NCBI GenBank assembly: GCA_028289425.1
Contig: JANQPL010000005.1
Span: forward strand, 124,001-188,000
Direction of reading: 5' to 3'
DNA: 64,000 nt
Origin: Alphaproteobacteria bacterium
Lineage (GTDB): Bacteria; Pseudomonadota; Alphaproteobacteria; JANQMY01
Shown: positions 1-9,371 of the stretch, in pieces
Layout of the letters: each line of letters begins with the position of its first letter
Position numbering within the stretch: the stretch's first letter is position 1
Program-made: the position numbers and the translations under genes
Notes under the pieces: model-generated
What the model was told of the DNA's origin: nothing
What the model saw: the letters and a program-made list of their open reading frames with translations, nothing else
Databases searched by the model: none

Positions 1-1
1 G

Positions 2-370
2 GCATTCGTGTTAGCCGCCTGTGACGGTCGGCTTTCGACCGTGGAAGTGCTTGACGGCGACACGTTGCGGCTTGACGGCCGACTGCTCCAATTGGACGGC
101 GTACAGGCCCCCGATATGAACAGCTTGGCCGCCTGCGAGCAAGAAATGGTGCTTGGGGCCGCCGCCCAACGTCATTTGTACGACTATGTGAAGGCCGGTG
201 TGACCTTGGAACCCACCGGCGTACGCGCAGAACCGAACGCCTATTTCGTCCGCCTCTATACCCAGGACGGCAAATCCGTGTCACGTCTAATGCTCGATTT
301 GGGGCTGGTTGCCGAATGGCGGGGCGCTGAACATGATTGGTGCGGCGCAACCCACCATCCGTCGCCATAG
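2..370 (+). CDS. SNase-like (thermonuclease-fold) lipoprotein, 5' partial
   Basis: The reading frame runs in from the left edge, so the true start lies outside the window. The first residues read A-F-V-L-A-A-C, which fits the end of a lipoprotein signal with an LAAC lipobox, so this is probably an envelope lipoprotein. The following phrases VEVLDGDTLRLDG and LDGVQAP, then VRLYTQDG and LMLDLGLVAEW, follow the order of staphylococcal-nuclease-like (TNase) domains (VxDGDTxxl, rl.GidaPe, yvrvyvdG, vn..lv..GlA.vy). The catalytic Arg/Glu pattern is not clear, so nuclease activity is not assured. A lytic transglycosylase-like lipoprotein gene follows 78 bp downstream. The family is inferred from pattern only; exported-protein status is the firmer part. 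Confidence 0.6.
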   Translation, partial: AFVLAACDGRLSTVEVLDGDTLRLDGRLLQLDGVQAPDMNSLAACEQEMVLGAAAQRHLYDYVKAGVTLEPTGVRAEPNAYFVRLYTQDGKSVSRLMLDLGLVAEWRGAEHDWCGATHHPSP

Positions 371-448
371 TTTCGCCGTTTCCGTTGTCTTTACTATGTT
401 GCGTATAGTACGCCAGTTGATGTCTTCGGGCTGTGGGAGTGGTGTGTC

Positions 449-1084
449 GTGTTTGGTAAAGCGTATGGAGGGTTGAGAAACCTTCTTTCAGGGGGTGTAT
501 GGACAACCCTATTGTTGTGCGCGGCCTTGTTGGCAGCGTGTGCCACACCGCCGGACAATCCCGGCAATATCTGCGCGATCTTCGAAGAAAAACGCCATTG
601 GTACAAGGCCGCCAAGCGCTCGGAAAAGCGCTGGGGCGTACCGATCGCCTTGCAGCTTGCGATCCTGCGCGTGGAAAGCAGTTTCGACAATAATGCACGG
701 CCCAAACGGGACTGGTTTCTGTTTGTGCCGCTGGGACGTCCGTCAAGCGCCTATGGCTACGCCCAGGCCGTCGACGGCACCTGGGAGCAATACAAACGAG
801 CCACCGGCCGCCGCGGCGCCGACCGGGACGATTTTCGAGATGCGGTCGATTTTGTCGGCTGGTACGTAAATCGCAGCTCGCGCGAATTGGGCATCTCAAA
901 ATCGGACGCCTACGCACAATATCTCGCCTATCACGAAGGCATTGGCGGCTACAAACGGCGCTCTTATCGAAACAAAAGCGGCGTGCGCCAGACAGCGCGT
1001 CGCGTGCAGCGGCAAACCTCATCCTACGCACGCCAGCTGCGCGGCTGCCGCAGAGACCTCGAGCGGGGCGGCTGGTTCTTCTAA
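449..1084 (+). CDS. SLT-type lytic transglycosylase-like lipoprotein
   Basis: A 211-residue protein with a signal segment ending in the lipobox LLAAC (Cys about residue 31), so it is predicted to be a membrane-anchored lipoprotein. The body carries lysozyme-like (SLT) signatures: IALQLAILRVESSFD contains the catalytic-type Glu in an xESSFxxxA context, followed by AYGYAQAVDGTWEQYK (the GlmQv.p.Tw block) and AYLAYHEGIGGY (the AYNaGxgxv block). It probably cleaves peptidoglycan glycan strands in the periplasm. The C-terminus is very rich in Arg and Lys, which may help bind the wall. Start is GTG; no other in-frame start suits the signal peptide. It lies between another lipoprotein gene and a crotonase gene on the same strand with no sign of coupling. 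Confidence 0.8.
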   Translation: MFGKAYGGLRNLLSGGVWTTLLLCAALLAACATPPDNPGNICAIFEEKRHWYKAAKRSEKRWGVPIALQLAILRVESSFDNNARPKRDWFLFVPLGRPSSAYGYAQAVDGTWEQYKRATGRRGADRDDFRDAVDFVGWYVNRSSRELGISKSDAYAQYLAYHEGIGGYKRRSYRNKSGVRQTARRVQRQTSSYARQLRGCRRDLERGGWFF

Positions 1085-1235
1085 GCAGCATGCGCAAGCG
1101 GCGAGGCGTCCCCTGGGGAAATCTTCTCCGTACGTGATGAGTCACAAGGGGCGCTTGCCAGTACCGGTACGTCGCGGCATAACCTTTCCCAACAGCCGAC
1201 TTGGAACGGACACAGGCAAGAGAAAGGGGCTTCCC

Positions 1236-2066
1236 ATGACCATCAACGAAGAACGCGTGCGCGTTACCATCGAAGACGGGGTAGCCGATGTGCGCCTGGT
1301 GCGCGGCGACAAGATGAACGCGCTCGATCCCGCCATGTTCGATGCGTTGCTGTCGACCGGCGAACAACTCAAGGAAGACAAGAACGTCCGCGCCGTCGTG
1401 CTGTCCGGCGAAGGCCGCGCTTTTTGCGCCGGTCTCGACATGGCCAATTTCGGCAAAATGGCCGAGGGCGGGTCGCGGGCCGGCAACGACAACAAAGGCG
1501 ATGGCCTGGGGCGCCTGGAAAAGCGCAGCCATGGAATTGCGAACAACGCGCAATATGCGGTTTGGGTATGGCGCGACATTCCCGTGCCGGTCATCGCGGC
1601 GGTTCACGGCGTCGCTTTCGGCGGCGGCTTCCAACTGGCGCTCGGCGCAGACATGCGCTATGCGGCGCCCGACACGCGCTTTTGCGTCATGGAGATCAAA
1701 TGGGGCTTGGTGCCGGATATGGCCGGCACTCAACTGATGCGCCATTTGGCCCGGGAAGATATCGTCCGTGAACTGAGCTATACCGGACGGATCTTCGAAA
1801 CCGACGAAGCGCTCACCCATGGGTTCATTACCCGCAAATGCGACGACCCCCATGCCGACGCGTTGGCGGCCGCGCGGGAAATCGCCTCTAAAAACCCCGA
1901 TGCCATCCGCGCCAATAAGCGGATCTTCAATCAGGCGGTCTATACCGATGCCGCCGGTGGCCTGCTGTCCGAATCCGTCGAACAGGACAAGTTGATCGGC
2001 AGTCCAAACCAGGTGGAAGCAGTCCTGTCGCAGCTCGAAAAACGCGCCGCCAATTTTAAGGACTGA
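1236..2066 (+). CDS. Crotonase / enoyl-CoA hydratase family protein
   Basis: A 276-residue member of the crotonase superfamily, which acts on acyl-CoA thioesters (hydration, isomerisation or hydrolysis). The frame is open much further upstream, but ATG at 1236 follows a good ribosome site (AGAAAGGGG) and gives the normal family N-terminus. Visible blocks: DKMNALDPAMF; AVVLSGEGRAFCAGLDM (oxyanion-hole block with CAGLD); VAFGGGFQLALGADMRYAAPDTRF (second oxyanion block). In classical hydratases the two catalytic Glu follow the GGG block and lie about 20 residues later; here an M-E-I-K-W-G-L-V-P stretch supplies one acidic residue, so the exact reaction is open. There is no neighbouring acyl-CoA dehydrogenase, so the pathway cannot be named. 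Confidence 0.85.
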   Translation: MTINEERVRVTIEDGVADVRLVRGDKMNALDPAMFDALLSTGEQLKEDKNVRAVVLSGEGRAFCAGLDMANFGKMAEGGSRAGNDNKGDGLGRLEKRSHGIANNAQYAVWVWRDIPVPVIAAVHGVAFGGGFQLALGADMRYAAPDTRFCVMEIKWGLVPDMAGTQLMRHLAREDIVRELSYTGRIFETDEALTHGFITRKCDDPHADALAAAREIASKNPDAIRANKRIFNQAVYTDAAGGLLSESVEQDKLIGSPNQVEAVLSQLEKRAANFKD

Positions 2067-2084
2067 TTTGCTTTAACAAATCAG
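2063..2084 (+). terminator. Short hairpin at crotonase stop codon
   Basis: CTGATTTG, a 6-nt loop and CAAATCAG form an 8-bp stem that includes the TGA stop of the crotonase gene. No T-run follows, so it may be a weak terminator for either converging gene or merely an mRNA-end stabiliser. Confidence 0.3.
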
Positions 2085-2094
2085 GACCCGGGCA

Positions 2095-3048
2095 CTAAAG
2101 CCCTCCCAGAAATTCACGTACATCGGCGGCGCTTTGCTTGGCGACTTCCTCCATCGGGATGTGCCCCACGCCTTCGTAAATCGTCAGTGTACTGTTCGGC
2201 ATGCGCTTTGCGAATTCCCACCCGGAGGCAACCGGCACCAGCGCATCGTCCTCCCCCCAAAGAATAAGGGTGGGCAAGCTGATCTCCGCCAATCGGAGAT
2301 GCAGGACATCTTCGTTGTAATGACCGTAGCGGATGATGTTCGCTTCCCGGCTGCCTTCCATCAGCGCTAGCTCGCGGTAGCGGTCGATCATTTCGTCGGT
2401 CACCAACGACTGATCCGTAAAGCTGGCGCGCAGCCCATCCTCGAAAAGCCGGCGCGGCGTAATTTGCCCCAACAGCGGGCCGATGACCGGCATTCCCAGC
2501 AGACGGAACACATAGGGCGTCTCGAAACCGCCCGGGGGTGGAATGCCGGAGGCGTCCAATAAAATCAGATGGCTGAGCTTTTCCGGATGCTCAAGGGCAT
2601 AACGCCAGGTGATGTGACCCCCCATGCTGTTCCCGGCCATGGCGAACTTGGACACACCCATCTCAGAAACGACCGCGTCCACAAAAGCGATTTGGGACGC
2701 TTTGTCGTAAGCGTCATAGGGCGTGCCCGGCACGGCCCCCGTCAGCCCGTGGGCCGGCATATCCATGCTGATGATGCGGAACGTGTCGCCCAGCTCGGCG
2801 ACCCATGGTTCCCACGTGTGCAGCGACGCGTTCGATCCATGGATGAGGACCAGCGGATAACCGTTACGGTTGCCCTCGTCGCGTATATGGGCAATGGCGC
2901 CGCCGGCGATCTCGATGAACTGGGATGCCTCGCTTGAGTATTTCTCGACCACATAGGCCCGCGGCAATGACGGATCGCGCAGGGCGAGGAACGCGACAGC
3001 CAAAACCGCGGCCAGCAGCACGAGTCCAATTCCAAGCCGACGCAACAT
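2095..3048 (-). CDS. Alpha/beta hydrolase, membrane-anchored or exported
   Basis: A 317-residue alpha/beta-hydrolase fold protein. The N-terminus has one hydrophobic helix (about residues 5-23) that may be a signal anchor placing the enzyme in the periplasm. The oxyanion block PLVLIHGSNAS (HG), the nucleophile elbow GNSMGG (Ser), a late acid in LILWGEDDALVP and a His in GVGHIPMEE make a complete Ser-Asp-His set in the usual order. The substrate is unknown; this subgroup includes esterases and C-C hydrolases. It converges on the crotonase gene. Upstream are the repeat units at 3108-3345, so any promoter lies between these and 3048. Confidence 0.85.
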   Translation of the reverse strand: MLRRLGIGLVLLAAVLAVAFLALRDPSLPRAYVVEKYSSEASQFIEIAGGAIAHIRDEGNRNGYPLVLIHGSNASLHTWEPWVAELGDTFRIISMDMPAHGLTGAVPGTPYDAYDKASQIAFVDAVVSEMGVSKFAMAGNSMGGHITWRYALEHPEKLSHLILLDASGIPPPGGFETPYVFRLLGMPVIGPLLGQITPRRLFEDGLRASFTDQSLVTDEMIDRYRELALMEGSREANIIRYGHYNEDVLHLRLAEISLPTLILWGEDDALVPVASGWEFAKRMPNSTLTIYEGVGHIPMEEVAKQSAADVREFLGGL

Positions 3049-3107
3049 GGTTCACTCCGTTTCTGTCCCAAAAAGGGACGTTTTTACATGACCCAGGCCC
3101 CGATGAC

Positions 3108-3217
3108 GATGGGTGCATGGGGTTGATCCAGTTTTTGGCCCCCACACCTCCCCACTCCCCCTGCCCAACCACCCGATTGGATACCCTGGGGGCGGTTGGG
3201 CAGGGGGAGTGGGGAGG
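3108..3217. repeat. Palindromic repeat unit 1 (24-bp perfect stem)
   Basis: A 23-nt sequence (3108-3130, beginning GATGGGTGCATGGGG) is followed by an inverted repeat with perfect 24-nt arms, 3147-3170 and 3194-3217, around a 23-nt loop containing ACCCGATTGGATACCCTG. The 23-nt sequence recurs at 3236-3258, so two units stand in tandem with a period of 128 bp. Non-coding; an interspersed palindromic element is the best description. Confidence 0.8.
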
Positions 3218-3235
3218 ACAAGCCCACCCAAAAAA

Positions 3236-3345
3236 GATGGGTGCATGGGGTTGATCCAATGTTTGAACACCTGGCCGGCCCGCTCCCCCGCCCAGCTACC
3301 CGATAGGACACTCTGGGGGCGGTTGGCCAGGGGCGTGGAATGGCT
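3236..3345. repeat. Palindromic repeat unit 2
   Basis: The second copy of the 23-nt leader (3236-3258) is followed by a related but diverged hairpin: CCTGGCC pairs with GGCCAGG across a long internal region with the loop motif ACCCGATAGGACACTCTGGG, very close to unit 1. The stems differ in sequence between units although the loop is conserved. Together the two units fill the 400-bp gap between the hydrolase and the MAPEG gene. Confidence 0.7.
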
Positions 3346-3455
3346 TAGCCCATAAAATTTCATAAGCTTAGCTTATTTTGCGTCTAAGATCGAGGACGGT
3401 TGGGAGTCCGTCTTAATTTGTTCTAAGGTCCCCAAAACAAGTGGGAGGAAGCGCC

Positions 3456-3881
3456 ATGCAGGAATTGGTGGCCACGTATGAGCTCACAGTTCTATCGCTG
3501 ATCGCCTTGTCGATAATCGTTCTCGTACAATCATTCTGCGGTGCCATTTTCGGATTGGTGTTGGGGCCGTCCGTGCCCGGCGAAACGCCCCAGGGAGACC
3601 ACAACAATTTCGGCCACCGGGCACTGCGCACCTACATGAACTCGGTGGAAAACCTGCCGGCCTTCGCCGTCGCAGCGGTCGCGGCGATGGCCGTGGGCGC
3701 TGACCCGTGGACTGTCAACACTCTGTCCGCGGCTTATGTGGGGTCGCGCATTCTCTATTGGCTGGTCTATTACGGCAATATCGGCGCCCATGCGGGCGGC
3801 CCGCGCACCTTGCTTTACGTGACCGGCATGACCTTGAACATGGCACTGGCCATCGTCGCACTTTTGGCGGTGGTGAGCTGA
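3456..3881 (+). CDS. MAPEG family membrane protein
   Basis: A 141-residue integral membrane protein with four hydrophobic segments (roughly residues 8-33, 60-80, 83-97, 115-140). The phrases HRALRTYMNSVENLPAFA and SRILYWLVYY match the MAPEG family (membrane-associated proteins in eicosanoid and glutathione metabolism), in which R-x-x-x-N-x-x-E is the hallmark. Bacterial members are mostly uncharacterised; some bind or conjugate glutathione. ATG at 3456 is preceded by GGGAGG at the right distance; an in-frame GTG at 3441 overlaps that ribosome site and is less likely. A second MAPEG-type gene lies at 5789-6217. Confidence 0.85.
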   Translation: MQELVATYELTVLSLIALSIIVLVQSFCGAIFGLVLGPSVPGETPQGDHNNFGHRALRTYMNSVENLPAFAVAAVAAMAVGADPWTVNTLSAAYVGSRILYWLVYYGNIGAHAGGPRTLLYVTGMTLNMALAIVALLAVVS

Positions 3882-3897
3882 TCCAAAAGAATTGTCG

Positions 3898-4000
3898 GCC
3901 CTGTGAAAACAGGGGCCCATAACCACCGGAATGAGATCTGGAAGCACAGGGGCTATGGATCCCAAGCTCGCAAGCTACGCTTGCTCCTTGGGATGACATC
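3898..4000. repeat. Interspersed intergenic repeat, copy 1
   Basis: Contains GGGGCCCATAACCAC, then CAGGGGCTATGGATCCCA and GGGATGACAT, with inverted segments. A second copy with the same blocks lies at 4889-4977. These paired short palindromes match a type of intergenic repeat widespread in alphaproteobacterial genomes. No coding potential. Confidence 0.75.
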
Positions 4001-4039
4001 TGAGATTTGTTAGCCGACGAAGAGCGAAATCTTCGAGCG

Positions 4040-4501
4040 CTAACCAAACACCCGATACAGATTATCGAGGGTGGCGCCCCAGCCTTGCGCGCGTTCGTTG
4101 GCGAAGTTTCGGTCGCCGCCTTTTTCGAGCAACGTGACCTCCGTTTCATCGCCCAGGTCGAGAAAACGGATGTCGCAATCGGTCAGCGACACCAGCGCGC
4201 CGTCTCGATGCAGCGTGGTGGTGAACGCAAGCCGGTCGGGCACGTCGACAATCCGATAGGCCCCTTTTTCCACGAAGGGGGATTCCCCTGGGGGCGCGAA
4301 AGACAAAGAGAACGAGCCCCCAATACGCAAATCCACGGACTCCACATCCACGGACCAATCCGCTCCCGGACAAAACCATTTGCTTAAGTCCACCGGATCG
4401 ACCCAGGCTTGAAAAACCCGCTCCACCACGGCGGGATAAACCCGCCGCACCACCAGCTTGGTCTCGTTGACGAAAAACGCCTCTTCCTTGCGATTGCTCA
4501 T
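4040..4501 (-). CDS. SRPBCC / AHSA1-type protein
   Basis: A 153-residue START-like (SRPBCC) protein. The N-terminal phrase VVRRVYPAVVERVFQAWVDPVDLSKWFCPG and the central DLRIGGSFSLSF are typical of the Aha1-C-like subgroup (activator of Hsp90 homologue domain). Such proteins have a hydrophobic ligand pocket; in bacteria they are often coupled to an ArsR regulator, as here: the upstream regulator gene overlaps by 4 nt (4498-4501), showing translational coupling. The pair is transcribed leftward. Ligand unknown. Confidence 0.85.
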   Translation of the reverse strand: MSNRKEEAFFVNETKLVVRRVYPAVVERVFQAWVDPVDLSKWFCPGADWSVDVESVDLRIGGSFSLSFAPPGESPFVEKGAYRIVDVPDRLAFTTTLHRDGALVSLTDCDIRFLDLGDETEVTLLEKGGDRNFANERAQGWGATLDNLYRVFG

Positions 4502-4827
4502 GACGTTTCCTCCTGAAACAGCTTATCGAGAGACTTCATCCGTGTACGCCATAGGGCGCGTCGGTCTTTCAGCCAGCGTTCCGCCTCGCTCAATTGGCGC
4601 CCGTTCAATTCGCACCAGCGAACGCGACCCTCTTTTTTGCAGATCACCAGTTCCGCCTCCTCCAAGATCGCCAGGTGCTGATGCACAGCCGGCAGAGACA
4701 TATCGAACGGCGCGGCAAGATCGCTGACGCTCGAACGCCCTTGGGACAGTTGGTCGATCATGGCCAATCGCGTGGGATCCCCCAGCGCTTTAAAGACCTG
4801 AAACGTGTCTTCTGAATATTTAAGCAT
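4498..4827 (-). CDS. ArsR-family transcriptional regulator (probably leaderless)
   Basis: A winged-helix regulator of about 109 residues. FKALGDPTRLAMIDQLSQG is the ArsR signature, followed by the recognition helix (VSDLAAPFDMSLPAVHQHLAIL) and the wing (VICKKEGRVRWCEL). No paired Cys metal site is visible, so it belongs to the group that pairs with SRPBCC proteins rather than metal sensors. The frame opens at a TTG at 4863, but that TTG belongs to the predicted -35 box; ATG at 4827 gives the normal family start and coincides with the predicted transcription start. Likely represses itself and the downstream SRPBCC gene. Confidence 0.85.
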   Translation of the reverse strand: MLKYSEDTFQVFKALGDPTRLAMIDQLSQGRSSVSDLAAPFDMSLPAVHQHLAILEEAELVICKKEGRVRWCELNGRQLSEAERWLKDRRALWRTRMKSLDKLFQEETS

Positions 4828-4863
4828 ATACTTAAGTATTGTTTCAAATGAGCCGAAAGTCAA
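4828..4863 (-). promoter_or_regulatory. Promoter and operator of the ArsR-SRPBCC pair
   Basis: On the minus strand, TTGACT (4863-4858), a 17-bp spacer and AATACT (4840-4835) form a sigma70-type promoter. The perfect palindrome ATACTTAAGTAT (4839-4828) overlaps the -10 box and touches the ATG at 4827. Transcription would begin about at the ATG, giving a leaderless mRNA, with repressor binding blocking initiation. Confidence 0.6.
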
Positions 4864-4888
4864 GCATTGCGATCACTCCTAAACGCGT

Positions 4889-4977
4889 CGCCCCAGCGAA
4901 AGCTGGGGCCTATAACCACTGACGTTTCATTTGTAGCTCAGGGGATATGGATCCCAGCGTTCGCTGGGATGACATGA
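4889..4977. repeat. Interspersed intergenic repeat, copy 2
   Basis: Same blocks as 3898-4000: GGGGCCTATAACCAC, CAGGGGATATGGATCCCA, GGGATGACAT, with clear hairpins CCCAGCGAAAGCTGGG and CCCAGCGTTCGCTGGG. Lies between the ArsR and TetR genes. Confidence 0.75.
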
Positions 4978-5009
4978 GGTGTTTGATCGTATCACTTTGT
5001 GCCGCACCC

Positions 5010-5687
5010 TCAATCGCAGGTAACTTGTTCCACCAAGCGGGTGGCAAATTTTCCGATCCGCGCCTGCAGCTTTTTGTCTTCGTACAAAGACGCACCCAAC
5101 AAGGCCCGTTGGGGCGCGCCGTTTGCGAAGAGCAGCACTAGCGCGTGATACAGCAAGAGAAAGGTCAGGTCGGGGAACTCACGCGCCACGCTGCCTTTGC
5201 CGGCCACCCCTTGGAGACGCCCGGACAAATTCTCGAATATCGCCGTATCGAACTTTTTCAGCCCATCAAGTTCCGGAAACTCTTGATCCGATACGCTGCG
5301 CAAAATCATCGGCGCGATGTGAGGGTGGTGCCCCAGAAGCCGGATCATGGCCTGCACGGCGTTTTCGAGCGTCGCCGGCGTCACCGCCGCCCCGTCGAAG
5401 CTGGCGGCAAGTGTGTTTGAAATGAGCGCCGCCTGATACCGGCACACCGTTTCGTACAACACCGCTTTGTTGCGCCAGTGGAAATGCAACGTGGACACGT
5501 TGATGCCCACGGCGCCGGCAATGTCGCGAATGCCCACCGCCGCATAGCCTCGTTCGGCAAACAGTGCTTCCGCGGCAAAGAGGATCCGCGCGAAGGTGCC
5601 GTCCGGTTCTTCATCGATCCGTGCCAGAGCTGCCTTGAAATCGAACTTTCGAACGGGCTTTTTGTGGGTTTTTCGGGACGGCATCAT
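5010..5687 (-). CDS. TetR/AcrR-family transcriptional regulator
   Basis: A 225-residue repressor. The N-terminal HTH reads RILFAAEALFAERGYAAVGIRDIAGAVGINVSTLHFHWRNKAVLYE (about residues 35-80), the classic TetR pattern, with a longer-than-usual basic leader (KTHKKPVRK). The remaining alpha-helical part would bind an unknown ligand. It is divergent from the MAPEG-like gene at 5789, and the palindrome in the shared region (5715-5730) suggests it represses that gene and itself. Start could be either Met of the initial ATGATG. Confidence 0.88.
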   Translation of the reverse strand: MMPSRKTHKKPVRKFDFKAALARIDEEPDGTFARILFAAEALFAERGYAAVGIRDIAGAVGINVSTLHFHWRNKAVLYETVCRYQAALISNTLAASFDGAAVTPATLENAVQAMIRLLGHHPHIAPMILRSVSDQEFPELDGLKKFDTAIFENLSGRLQGVAGKGSVAREFPDLTFLLLYHALVLLFANGAPQRALLGASLYEDKKLQARIGKFATRLVEQVTCD

Positions 5688-5714
5688 CGCACCACCTTAG
5701 GGCATAAATGATAC

Positions 5715-5755
5715 TCAAACAAGTGTTTGATTGCGTCGCGGATTATGTATATAGT
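5715..5755 (+). promoter_or_regulatory. TetR operator and promoter for the MAPEG-like gene
   Basis: TCAAACA-AG-TGTTTGA (5715-5730) is a perfect 7-bp dyad of TetR type. It overlaps a -35 box TTGATT (5727-5732), followed after 17 bp by TATAGT (5750-5755), which points towards the gene at 5789. Repressor binding would block RNA polymerase. Confidence 0.6.
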
Positions 5756-5788
5756 CAGCGCCCCAACCAATGGCGAGGAGACACCGGC

Positions 5789-6217
5789 ATGTCCGAATTG
5801 GCGTTGATCTACCCCATGGCGACGTTGGTGACACTCACATTTGTGGTGTTGCTGTCGCTATTCCGCACCCGCGCCAAATTGGTGAGCGACGGCAAAATGG
5901 ATGCGGGCTATTTTCGCCTCTACACGGACGGACAAGAACCGGATGCGGCTATTCAACTATCGCGGCACTTCACCAACCTGCTCGAGTCGCCGACCCTGTT
6001 CTATGCGGTCTGCATTGCGGCCATTGCCGTCGGCCTGGCGGACACGGCGTTTCTCGCTCTTGCCTGGCTCTATGTGGGGCTGCGATTAATCCATACCTAC
6101 ATCCACACCGGCGCAAACGTATTACGGCCGCGCATCGCCGCTTACTTCTCAAGCTGGTTCGTGCTGGTGGCCATGTGGGGGTATCTGACCGTCCATGCGG
6201 CGGTAGGGGCGGCATAG
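5789..6217 (+). CDS. MAPEG-like membrane protein
   Basis: A 142-residue protein with four hydrophobic segments (about 5-25, 70-90, 92-106, 122-140). RHFTNLLESPTLFYAVCIAA and LAWLYVGLRLIHTYIHT resemble the MAPEG hallmark RxxxNxxExxxxF and the following YxxxRxxxxxxY block. ATG at 5789 follows GCGAGGAG. It is divergent from, and probably controlled by, the TetR gene. Substrate unknown. Confidence 0.8.
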   Translation: MSELALIYPMATLVTLTFVVLLSLFRTRAKLVSDGKMDAGYFRLYTDGQEPDAAIQLSRHFTNLLESPTLFYAVCIAAIAVGLADTAFLALAWLYVGLRLIHTYIHTGANVLRPRIAAYFSSWFVLVAMWGYLTVHAAVGAA

Positions 6218-6253
6218 GGCAAACTGTGCGACTTCGCTCAGGCCTATCACGGA

Positions 6254-6370
6254 TCACCCTCCCCTAGCGTTTACCAAGGGCTCACCCCATCAAGGGAGGG
6301 GAACACCTTTGTGCGATGTCGCAGCGTGGTCCCTCTCCCCTTGATGGGGGGAGGATAGGAGGGGGGTGAA
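6254..6370. repeat. Palindromic repeat flanking DUF559 gene, copy A
   Basis: Begins TCACCCTCCCCTAG and ends TAGGAGGGGGGTGAA, with an inner CCATCAAGGGAGGGGAAC and CCCCTTGATGGGG. The central GAACACCTTTGTGCGAT is nearly identical to copy B (6727-6830), in the same orientation. It covers the last third of the DUF559 reading frame, so the C-terminus of that protein is repeat-encoded. Confidence 0.8.
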
Positions 6371-6708
6371 CCAGCTTTGCGAAGATGTTCCAGAATTCGT
6401 TGACAGACCCCGTCCATGTTGGACATGACGTCATTGTTCCAGAAGCGTAGCACTGTGTAGCCCTGACCTTCGAGCCAACGGTCCCGTAGTCGGTCGCGAT
6501 CGCTGATAACTGGAGTGTTGTGTTGCCCGCCATCGAGCTCAACGATCAAACGTGCATCGTGACAAACAAAATCGACGATGTATCTGCCGATCGGGCACTG
6601 GCGCCGGAAGTATGCGCCCTCTAGCTGCCGCGCACGCAACTTCTGCCACAGCTTCCTTTCGGCGTCGGTCATGTTGGTGCGGAGTTGCTTGGCTCGCGCG
6701 TTGGGCAT
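6271..6708 (-). CDS. DUF559 (Vsr-like endonuclease fold) protein
   Basis: A 145-residue protein. NMTDAERKLWQKLRARQL, then FRRQCPIGRYIVDFVC and LIVELDGGQH, then RDRWLEGQGYTVLRFWNNDV, are the standard blocks of DUF559, a small restriction-endonuclease-like family related to Vsr; the D in VDFVC and the E in VELDGGQH are the expected catalytic acids. The last ~30 residues (from PPSYPPPIKG) are encoded by repeat copy A and are unlikely to be conserved. The gene sits between two directly repeated palindromic elements, suggesting it moves or is kept with them. Biological role of the family is not established. Confidence 0.85.
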   Translation of the reverse strand: MPNARAKQLRTNMTDAERKLWQKLRARQLEGAYFRRQCPIGRYIVDFVCHDARLIVELDGGQHNTPVISDRDRLRDRWLEGQGYTVLRFWNNDVMSNMDGVCQRILEHLRKAGSPPSYPPPIKGRGTTLRHRTKVFPSLDGVSPW

Positions 6709-6726
6709 TTTGAGAGCATATCACTG

Positions 6727-6830
6727 TTCACCCTCCCCTAGCCCCTCCCATCAAGGGAGGGGAACACCTTTGTGCGATTTCGCAGCGTGGTTCCTCCCCC
6801 CTTGATGGGGGAGGTTAGGAGGGGGGTGAA
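6727..6830. repeat. Palindromic repeat flanking DUF559 gene, copy B
   Basis: Begins TTCACCCTCCCCTAG and ends GTTAGGAGGGGGGTGAA; outer ends are inverted repeats of each other. Shares GGAGGGGAACACCTTTGTGC and CGCAGCGTGGT with copy A in direct orientation. Lies between the start of the DUF559 gene and uvrB. Confidence 0.8.
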
Positions 6831-6915
6831 GAAAAACAAGCTTGCCAAAATAAGTCAGCAGATGTCACCAGGCACCCTTGACCTGCCCTAATGAATCCCC
6901 AGACTCTCGAGCAAG

Positions 6916-9258
<2,343 letters not shown>

Positions 9259-9296
9259 GACGCAAGACAAAAAAGCCAGCGGCGGTTAGAGTGTCG

Positions 9297-9353
9297 ATCA
9301 ACGACCAAGTTGATTATTGCGTTTTGTCCGCCTATAGGTTGCGCACGTGCGCA
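9297..9353 (+). promoter_or_regulatory. Promoter with two dyads upstream of the ParA operon
   Basis: TTGATT (9310-9315), 17 bp, TATAGG (9333-9338) form a good promoter. The dyad ATCAAC-N6-GTTGAT (9297-9314) overlaps the -35 box. TGCGCACGTGCGCA (9340-9353), a perfect 14-bp palindrome, covers the expected start of transcription. The arrangement suggests tight autoregulation of the downstream three-gene operon. Confidence 0.6.
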
Positions 9354-9371
9354 TAAGACCTGAGGCACCAA

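Noticed and set aside
942-1235. Long N-terminal extension of the first crotonase
   Set aside because: The extra 98 residues overlap the transglycosylase gene, look non-protein-like, and the ATG at 1236 has a good ribosome site and the normal family start.
6831-6915. SOS (LexA) box upstream of uvrB
   Set aside because: No GTTC-N7-GTTC direct repeat was found in the short gap.
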